This document shows positions 51,663 to 57,055 of a stretch of DNA of 57,055 nt, piece by piece (position 1 is the first letter of the stretch; each line of letters starts with the position of its first letter). The notes under the pieces are model-generated. The model did not search any database. It was not told the DNA's origin and saw only the letters and a program-made list of their open reading frames with translations. Where the stretch lies: positions 1-57,055 of the forward strand of contig NZ_BOMQ01000014.1 of the NCBI RefSeq assembly GCF_016862275.1, read 5' to 3'. Position numbers and translations under genes: made by a program. The DNA is from Actinoplanes nipponensis. Its GTDB lineage: Bacteria > Actinomycetota > Actinomycetes > Mycobacteriales > Micromonosporaceae.

Positions 51663-53159
51663 TCAGAGGACAAAGGCGTCGGTCCAGAGCTGACGCGTAC
51701 GGCCGGAGAGCGCGTCCATCAGCGCCACCGCCTGACTGTCGGTCAGCGCCGCCACGTAGTCGATCACCGCGCGTCCGCGGGCCCGGTAGATCCGGTCCGG
51801 GGTGCCCTCCGGCAGCTCCGCCTCGGCCAGTTCCACCAGGTCGCGGATGCGCCGGGGGAGCCGCTCGGTCTCGTCCGGGTCGGCCAGCCAGGACAGCAGC
51901 GCCTCCACCAGCGAGCCCACCAGCCGGGCCTGGCCCCGCTGGTGCAGGGCCAGGTCGGGACGGGCCAGCACGAACCTGTTCTGCACGAACTTGAGCACCT
52001 GCACCTCGTGCCACTGGGCCGGGGCCAGCAGCACGTGACCCGAGCGCACCGCCGGGTTCTCGGTCACCTCGATCGACTCGACCAGGCGCCGGGTCCAGTT
52101 CGCCGAGAACGCCGCCACCTGGGCCTCCGCGTCCAGCGAGCCGTCGAAGGGCGCGGCCAGCAGGCCGTCCACCAGCTCCGCGCGCACCTGCTCGACCGCG
52201 GCGGCGAACGCGTCGTCGTCGCTGATCCAGCTGTCCTTGCGGTGCAGCTGGCGGCGCAGCGCCTCGATCGAGCTGCCCGGGCGGCGCTGCGCGTGGGCCA
52301 GCTCCTCGTCCGGGACGGCGGCGAAGGAGGAACGCTGCCACGCGCTCAGCTCCGCCGCCACCGAACCCTGCTGCAGCACGCCGACCCGGTGCACGTCCTC
52401 GAGGTCGTGGATCGCGTACGCGATGTCGTCGGCGGTGTCCATCACCGAGGCCTCGGCGGTCTGCTGCCAGTCGGCCACCCGCCCGGCGAACGGCAGGCGG
52501 GCCTGCACCATGTCCTCGACCTCGGTCGAGTACGCCCCGAACTTCAGCGAGCCGCCGTCCGGGTCGTCCGGCGGGGCGGCCGCACCGCGCGGCGGCGGCT
52601 CCATGAGCCGGGGATGCGGGGCCGGATGGGTACGGCGGGTCCACGGGTACTTGAGGATCGCCGCGCGGGTCGCCGCCGTCAGGTTCAACCCGATGGTGGC
52701 CTGCCCGCGGATCTCCGTACTGGTGACGATCCGGTACGACTGGGCGTTGCCCTCGAAGCCGTCCCGCAGGCCCAGCCGCTGCCGGGCGAGCTGGTCCAGC
52801 ACCCGCTCACCGAGGTGACCGAACGGCGGATGCCCCAGGTCGTGGGCCAGCGCGGCGGCCTCCACCACGTCCGGGTCGCAGCCGCCCAGCTTCTCCAGCA
52901 GGTCGGCGTAGCGGGTGTCCGCCGCCAGGCGCTCCGCGATCGCCCGGCCCACCTGGGCCACCTTCAGGCTGTGGGTGAGCCGGTTGTGCACCAGCAGCCC
53001 GACCCCGCCGGGGCTGATCACCTGGGTGACGCCGCCGAGCCGGGCGAAGAACGGCGAGCTGACGATCCGGTCCCGGTCCACCCGGTACGGGCTGGTGGCG
53101 AGGTCACCGGGGGCGACGAGACTGTCGCCGAAGAGGCGTCGGGCGCGTGGATCGTCCAT
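51663..53159 (-). CDS. Deoxyguanosinetriphosphate triphosphohydrolase (dGTPase, HD domain)
   Basis: This 498-residue dGTPase-like HD phosphohydrolase keeps dNTP pools in check. Metal ligands are His in NRLTHSLKVAQ, HD in ALAHDLGHPPFGHLGE and Asp in MDTADDIAYAIHDLED. NAQSYRIVTST and the C-terminal helices follow the family. An acidic/Pro-rich insert (about residues 180-205, PPPRGAAAPPDDPDGG) interrupts the usual length. TAGCGT 7 nt before the ATG suggests a leaderless start. The LURP-one-related gene is 23 bp upstream on the same strand. Confidence 0.92.
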   Translation of the reverse strand: MDDPRARRLFGDSLVAPGDLATSPYRVDRDRIVSSPFFARLGGVTQVISPGGVGLLVHNRLTHSLKVAQVGRAIAERLAADTRYADLLEKLGGCDPDVVEAAALAHDLGHPPFGHLGERVLDQLARQRLGLRDGFEGNAQSYRIVTSTEIRGQATIGLNLTAATRAAILKYPWTRRTHPAPHPRLMEPPPRGAAAPPDDPDGGSLKFGAYSTEVEDMVQARLPFAGRVADWQQTAEASVMDTADDIAYAIHDLEDVHRVGVLQQGSVAAELSAWQRSSFAAVPDEELAHAQRRPGSSIEALRRQLHRKDSWISDDDAFAAAVEQVRAELVDGLLAAPFDGSLDAEAQVAAFSANWTRRLVESIEVTENPAVRSGHVLLAPAQWHEVQVLKFVQNRFVLARPDLALHQRGQARLVGSLVEALLSWLADPDETERLPRRIRDLVELAEAELPEGTPDRIYRARGRAVIDYVAALTDSQAVALMDALSGRTRQLWTDAFVL

Positions 53160-53166
53160 GCGCCCG

Positions 53167-53172
53167 ACGCTA
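53167..53172 (-). promoter_or_regulatory. Leaderless -10 element for dGTPase gene
   Basis: TAGCGT on the minus strand ends 7 nt before the ATG. It lies in the 23-bp gap after the LURP-one-related gene. Confidence 0.5.
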
Positions 53173-53182
53173 ATGCATGAGC

Positions 53183-53761
53183 TCAGCGGCTCTGGAGCGC
53201 GTCCAGGGCCACCGACATCGCGGCGACCAACCGGCGGTCCAGCTGCGGGTCGTGGATCGTGACGACGTACTTGTCGCGCAGGCCCCACTTCTTGACCACC
53301 GAGAACGCCGGACGGCCGTTCAGCAGGAACTCGAAGTGGTACGGCAGCCAGGACAGCGAGTCCACGAACCGGCGCAGGATCGCGACGGTCACGTTGGTCT
53401 CCCGGCCGATCATCTCGCCGTAGCCGGGCTGCTCCAGGTGCCACGTCGAGCGCAGCAGCGATTCCTTGAAATTCTTGCGGAACAGGCCGATAGGAGTACC
53501 GGTGGCGTCCGTGACGTCGTACGTGGCGCCCAGGTCGAGAACCTGACGGGCCTTGAAGCCCAGGACCGGGGTCGTCTTGGTGTCGTCGGTGTAGAGCGTC
53601 ACCTGCTCCTTGAACGCCATCCGCTTCTGCTGGGCGAAGGCGAGCACGCCGGCCTCGGACCCGTCGGGCGCGGCGGCGTGGACCTCGTACTGGTTGACCA
53701 TCAGGCGGAGCCGCTGGCGCACGATGAGCTGTTGCTGGTTCTGAAGGGTGTTGACAGTCAC
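53183..53761 (-). CDS. LURP-one-related family protein
   Basis: This 192-residue protein has the tubby-like LURP1/scramblase beta-barrel pattern: LIVRQRLRLMVNQYEV, VLAFAQQKRMAFKEQVTLYTD, VLGFKARQVLDLGATYDV and GTPIGLFRKNFKESLLRSTW. No enzyme activity is assigned to bacterial members. The GTG at 53761 is chosen because CACACT lies 6 nt upstream; an internal ATG at MVNQYEV is less likely. Confidence 0.88.
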   Translation of the reverse strand: MTVNTLQNQQQLIVRQRLRLMVNQYEVHAAAPDGSEAGVLAFAQQKRMAFKEQVTLYTDDTKTTPVLGFKARQVLDLGATYDVTDATGTPIGLFRKNFKESLLRSTWHLEQPGYGEMIGRETNVTVAILRRFVDSLSWLPYHFEFLLNGRPAFSVVKKWGLRDKYVVTIHDPQLDRRLVAAMSVALDALQSR

Positions 53762-53767
53762 GGCGGC

Positions 53768-53773
53768 AGTGTG
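53768..53773 (-). promoter_or_regulatory. Leaderless -10 element for LURP-one-related gene
   Basis: CACACT on the minus strand ends 6 nt before the GTG. Confidence 0.4.
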
Positions 53774-53879
53774 ACACACCCCCGGTACCTGAGGAGATCC
53801 ACAGCACGACGGTGGCGGTGAGCACCCGCGGGCGGTCAGACTTGGCAGCCGGGACAGAACTGACACGGAGGATGCGCGC

Positions 53880-55013
53880 ATGGCGAAACAGGCAGACGGC
53901 CGGCGGGGACGGACCGGGGCGTACGTGGCCCTGGCACTGGGGGCCGCTGCGGCGTGGATCGGGCGTGACATCCCCGCGCAGATCGGCAGCCGCAAGATCG
54001 GCGCCCGGGCCGACGGCGAACGCGGCGAGCGGTACCGCCGCTCCGCCCAGTTCGCCGACGGCAAGTTCCGCAACACCGAGCCCGCCACGATGCTGGCGGC
54101 GAGCTCGATGCCGCGGGTCCTGGCGGCGACCCTCACCGACCGCGACCGCCGGCACCCCAGCCAGCCGATCCCGGTGCTGCGCCCCGAGACCGGCGGCGAC
54201 CCGGCCGGGCTCTACGTCACCTGGTACGGCCACTCGTCCGCGCTGATCGAGATCGAGGGCCGCCGGGTCCTGCTCGACCCGGTGTGGAGCGAACGCTGCT
54301 CACCGTCCCGGCTGACCGGCCCCAAGCGCCTGCACGAACCGCCGATCGCGCTGCGCGAACTGCCGCCGCTCGACGCCGTGCTGATCTCCCACGACCACTA
54401 CGACCACCTGGACATGGACTCGATCCGCAACCTGGTGGACCTGCAGGCCGCGCCGTTCCTGGTGCCGCTGGGCGTGGGCGCGCACCTGGAGCGCTGGGGC
54501 GTGCCGGCCACCCGGATCATCGAGCTGGACTGGGACGAGCGGGCCACGGTGGCCGGCATCGAGTTCACCGCGACCGCGGCCCGGCACTTCTCCGGCCGCG
54601 GCTTCACCCGCGACGAGACGCTCTGGTCGTCCTGGGTGATCGCGGGCCCGAACCGCAAGGCGTTCTACTCCGGGGACACCGGCTACTTCCCGGGCTTCGC
54701 CCGGATCGGCGAGGAGCACGGGCCGTTCGACGTGACGCTGGTGCAGATCGGCGCGTACGGCGACGCCTGGCCGGACATCCACATGTTCCCCGAGGACGGC
54801 GTGGCGACCCACGTGGACGTGCGCGGCGGCCTGATGATCCCGGTGCACTGGGGGACGTTCAACCTGGCCCTGCACGACTGGCCGGAGCCCGCGGACCGGG
54901 CGTGGCGGGAGGCGAAGGCGCGCGACGTACGGCTCGCGGTGCCGCGGCCGGGCGAGCGGGTGGATGTGGACAACCCGCCGGCCGTGGACGGCTGGTGGCA
55001 GGCGATCGCCTAG
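53880..55013 (+). CDS. MBL-fold metallo-hydrolase (NAPE-PLD/UlaG-like)
   Basis: This 377-residue metallo-beta-lactamase-fold enzyme has VTWYGHSSALIEIEGRRVLLDPVW at the start of the domain and SHDHYDHLD (HxHxDH). RHFSGRG carries the next His, FYSGDTGYF the bridging Asp, and IPVHWGTFNLALHDW the last His. It is of the NAPE-hydrolysing phospholipase D-like type. The N-terminus (GAYVALALGAAAAWIG) is hydrophobic and may anchor it. GGAGG lies 8 nt before the ATG. Substrate unknown, probably a lipid phosphodiester. Confidence 0.92.
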   Translation: MAKQADGRRGRTGAYVALALGAAAAWIGRDIPAQIGSRKIGARADGERGERYRRSAQFADGKFRNTEPATMLAASSMPRVLAATLTDRDRRHPSQPIPVLRPETGGDPAGLYVTWYGHSSALIEIEGRRVLLDPVWSERCSPSRLTGPKRLHEPPIALRELPPLDAVLISHDHYDHLDMDSIRNLVDLQAAPFLVPLGVGAHLERWGVPATRIIELDWDERATVAGIEFTATAARHFSGRGFTRDETLWSSWVIAGPNRKAFYSGDTGYFPGFARIGEEHGPFDVTLVQIGAYGDAWPDIHMFPEDGVATHVDVRGGLMIPVHWGTFNLALHDWPEPADRAWREAKARDVRLAVPRPGERVDVDNPPAVDGWWQAIA

Positions 55014-55051
55014 GTCTCCCCCGCTTCCCGGCCCTGCCTCCTCGGCCGGCT

Positions 55052-55078
55052 CGGCGTCCGGTAGCCGGCCCGACGCCG
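55052..55078. terminator. Weak hairpin between convergent genes
   Basis: A 7-bp stem (55052-55058 with 55072-55078) lies between the MBL-fold stop and the stop of the unrecognised gene. Confidence 0.3.
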
Positions 55079-55099
55079 TGATCTCGGCGGGCGTACCGC

Positions 55100-56497
55100 C
55101 TAATCGACGTACCAGGAGCCGGCGGCGGCGCGGACGGTCCAGTCGCCGCCCGGCAGGGGGATCGTCAGGGCGATGTCGTCGGCGGTCGCCTCCAGGGCGG
55201 GCCGGCGGGTCAGGGTCAGGCCGTCCGGGGTGACGGTGAGCGGCGCGGCGCCGAGCGGCTCGGTCAGCTCGATGACAACGATGGTGCCCCGGCCGTCGCG
55301 CCGGGCATCGAGATGCACGACGGCGCGGTCGGGCCGGACGTCCACCAGGCGCAGCCGGGTGCCGGTGAAGTCCGGCTCGCCGAGCAGGCGTCCCGCGGAG
55401 CCGACAGTGATCCGGGCCGGCGCGGGTGGCGCCACGGCGCCGGCCGCTGCCGGCAGGTCGAGCGGCAGACCGCGGGCGACGTGCGCCAGGAATGCCCGGG
55501 CCAGCGGGTCCTCGGTCGCCGCCAGCGCGCGCAGCCGGCGCGCGGCGGCCCTGTCCCGCAGGGCGGCCGGGACCGGCCGGAAGAGCTCCGCGCCGCTGCC
55601 CCCACCGAGGGCGCCGGCCGCGGCCAGTTCCCAGCGGCGCAACCGGCCGGCGTGCCGCATCAGCCCCAGCTGCCCCATGATCGCCAGGTGCAGCCGGCTC
55701 AGCACGTCCACCGGACCCGCGGGCGGCGGCTCGACCTCCGAAAACGCCGCCGACTCGGGCCCGGGGGACCAGGTGAGCTGCGGGCCGGTCAGCCGTACGC
55801 CGTCGGCTTCGACGCTCACGTCGGCGGAGGTCACATCGACAGCCGGCGGGCCGGTCAGCCGGGCCGCGTCCCGGCCGGCGGGCGGGAACACGAAGGACGT
55901 GGCGGCGGGAGCGTGAAAGTCCAGAACCGGCGGCGGCGCGGTCCGGTCGGCGTACCGCCGGGTGGCCGCCACCAGCTCGAGGTGTGCGTCCATACTGCCC
56001 TCAACCGACCGCGCCGGAGATCGCCGGTCGTCCGGGCTGCTGGCCTCGATGCGCGCGGAGGCGATGAAGCCGCCCACGAAGTCGTAGTCGGCGCGGACCA
56101 GCTCCGCCGCCTCCCGGGTCAGCGGCTGCCGTACCGGAACGACCCGGCCGTCCGGCGCACCCACCGGCCGGCGATCGTCGCGCTCGGGACCCAGCAGCGC
56201 CTCGGCATCGAGGCCGAGACCGGCCAGGTGCCCGGCCATCCAGCACCGATGATCCGCCCCGGCCCCGAACCCCAGCCGCCGCCACACCGCCCGCGCCGCC
56301 GCCCGCCGGCTCCACAGGGGAGCGATCCCGGCGGACACGGCCGGCAGTAGATGGGTGGCCCACAGGTCGAACTGACCGATGAGGAACTCCCGGTCGAGCG
56401 TGCGGGGCCGGGCGGCAGCGGCGGCCGCCTCGGCGTAGGTCCGGTCCAGCAGCGAGCCGAGTGCGGCAGCCTCGTCGGTGCGTCCGGTCCAGATCAT
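55100..56497 (-). CDS. Hypothetical protein of 465 residues
   Basis: I do not recognise this protein. The N-terminal third is helical (FLIGQFDLWATHLLPAVSAG, AVWRRLGFGAGADHRCWMAG). The middle has PVLDFHAPAATSFVFPPAG. The C-terminal third contains beta-like segments with RLRLVDVRPDRAVVHLDARRDG and ends LPGGDWTVRAAAGSWYVD. There is no signal peptide or membrane helix. CAGAGT 6 nt before the ATG suggests a leaderless start. Codon use looks normal for the window, and the frame is long and free of repeats, so it is probably real. Confidence 0.6.
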   Translation of the reverse strand: MIWTGRTDEAAALGSLLDRTYAEAAAAAARPRTLDREFLIGQFDLWATHLLPAVSAGIAPLWSRRAAARAVWRRLGFGAGADHRCWMAGHLAGLGLDAEALLGPERDDRRPVGAPDGRVVPVRQPLTREAAELVRADYDFVGGFIASARIEASSPDDRRSPARSVEGSMDAHLELVAATRRYADRTAPPPVLDFHAPAATSFVFPPAGRDAARLTGPPAVDVTSADVSVEADGVRLTGPQLTWSPGPESAAFSEVEPPPAGPVDVLSRLHLAIMGQLGLMRHAGRLRRWELAAAGALGGGSGAELFRPVPAALRDRAAARRLRALAATEDPLARAFLAHVARGLPLDLPAAAGAVAPPAPARITVGSAGRLLGEPDFTGTRLRLVDVRPDRAVVHLDARRDGRGTIVVIELTEPLGAAPLTVTPDGLTLTRRPALEATADDIALTIPLPGGDWTVRAAAGSWYVD

Positions 56498-56503
56498 GCA
56501 GGC

Positions 56504-56509
56504 ACTCTG
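56504..56509 (-). promoter_or_regulatory. Leaderless -10 element for hypothetical protein gene
   Basis: CAGAGT on the minus strand ends 6 nt before the ATG. Confidence 0.4.
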
Positions 56510-56810
56510 TCAGGTACGCCACCGGCCGGCCAGTCACCAGACGGTCCGACATGCCCCGGTTTTTGCCTGCTCGGGAGGGTGGCCGGTCACTGAGCTGTCA
56601 GGAGGACGGCCGTCGCCGGTCCTGCTTCGACCGGGCGGTGGGGTTCGGTGGTTGCTGTCGGGTGACGGCGGTGGCGGATCCAGCGGGATGCCGTGATGCG
56701 GGGGCCGGCGCCGCATTTGGGCGTCGGAGGTTGGTCGTCTGTCCTCGCGGGTTTGGGGTCCGCTTGTGTTCGGTTTGTCCGAGCAGGCGGGGTGCGGGTT
56801 GTGCGCTCCG
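56510..56810. other. Non-coding stretch
   Basis: No gene or clear structure is seen in this stretch. Composition is GC-rich with G-biased runs, leading into the repeats that follow. Confidence 0.4.
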
Positions 56811-56958
56811 GCCCGCGCGTTACTTGTGCCTGTGCGGCTTGCGCGCCTGCGAGTTGCTTGTGCCGGTAGAGCGCGCGCGTTGTGGGCCCGCGAGTTGCTT
56901 GTGCCTGCGCAGCGTGCCCGCTCTGGCCCGTGAGTCGCTCTTGCCTGCCCGCCTTGCC
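56811..56958 (+). repeat. Four imperfect ~38-bp tandem repeats
   Basis: Units start GCCCGCGCGTTACTTGTGCC or GCCCGCGAGTTGCTTGTGCC and similar, at about 56811, 56848, 56886 and 56926. They lead directly into the 14-bp repeats. Confidence 0.55.
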
Positions 56959-57055
56959 CGCCCGCGCCGGCCCGCCCGCGCCGGCCCGCCCGCGTCGGCC
57001 CGCCCGCGTCGGCGCGCCCGCGCTGGCCCGCCCGCGTCGGCCCGCCCGCGTCGGC
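56959..57055 (+). repeat. 14-bp tandem repeats, seven units to the window edge
   Basis: Seven consecutive units of CGCCCGCGTCGGCC, allowing one or two changes per unit, run to the end of the window. The last unit is cut at 13 bp, so the array continues. Confidence 0.85.

Noticed and set aside
51663..54233. An 856-residue open frame extending dGTPase upstream
   Set aside because: The extension overlaps the LURP-one-related gene out of frame; dGTPase starts at the ATG with a -10-like hexamer 7 nt upstream.
56811..57055. Possible CRISPR array
   Set aside because: Units are short and directly adjacent with no unique spacers, and no cas genes are present.

Overview
The window looks like chromosome of a high-GC actinomycete of the family Micromonosporaceae; the genus cannot be fixed from sequence alone. 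Evidence is the very high GC, GTG starts, translationally coupled genes, and a gene order that tracks the conserved actinobacterial block known from Mycobacterium tuberculosis as roughly Rv2703 to Rv2674 (sigA, suhB, cei, DUF4193, DUF3093, dut, DUF3710, OB-fold, DUF3159, ceoC, ceoB, permease, RNA methyltransferase, dxs, RNase D, DUF3000, hemE, hemG, hemQ, msrB). That comparison is from memory, not from an alignment run.

Layout. 1-751 is non-coding, GC-rich, with repeats and two copies of a 48-bp inverted-repeat element. 752-14191 is the conserved core: the primary sigma factor, inositol monophosphatase, a Cei-like envelope protein, DUF4193, an EcsC-like protein, DUF3093, dUTPase, DUF3710, an OB-fold protein, DUF3159, two TrkA-type K+ regulators, a KimA-like K+ transporter and an iron-sulfur RNA methyltransferase. 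14188-16863 holds a serpin-like protein and a dicarboxylate symporter. dxs follows. 18968-28176 is an accessory stretch with three paralogous membrane-anchored PQQ-type propellers, a two-component system, a DUF2637 protein with collagen-like repeats, and two paralogous proline-rich membrane proteins. 28330-31595 is a thiolase plus FadB-like beta-oxidation operon. 31596-32462 is non-coding with three more 48-bp elements and a G-run tract.

32463-38986 returns to the core: RNase D, an HtrA-like protease, DUF3000, and the hemE-hemG-hemQ heme genes (the coproporphyrin route). 38983-43988 carries small metabolic and stress genes: elaA, an isolated CBM48 domain protein, wrbA, DUF397, thyA-folA, msrB and an LPXTG surface protein. 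44075-48787 has a stand-alone LigD-type polymerase, a GNAT enzyme, a K+ channel, an exported lipoprotein peptidase and LigC. 48879-56497 has an SDR, the DUF3037/HipA-like kinase pair, a dGTPase, a LURP-one-related protein, an NAPE-PLD-like hydrolase and an unrecognised 465-residue protein. The window ends in 14-bp tandem repeats.

Functional themes are K+ homeostasis (ceoB/ceoC divergent from a KimA-like transporter, plus a separate K+ channel), nucleotide pool control (dut, thyA-folA, dGTPase), heme synthesis, and end-joining type DNA repair (LigD polymerase, LigC). About twenty genes appear leaderless, with a TAnnnT-like or CAnnnT-like -10 hexamer 6 to 9 nt before the start codon. No tRNA, rRNA, CRISPR array or insertion sequence was seen.
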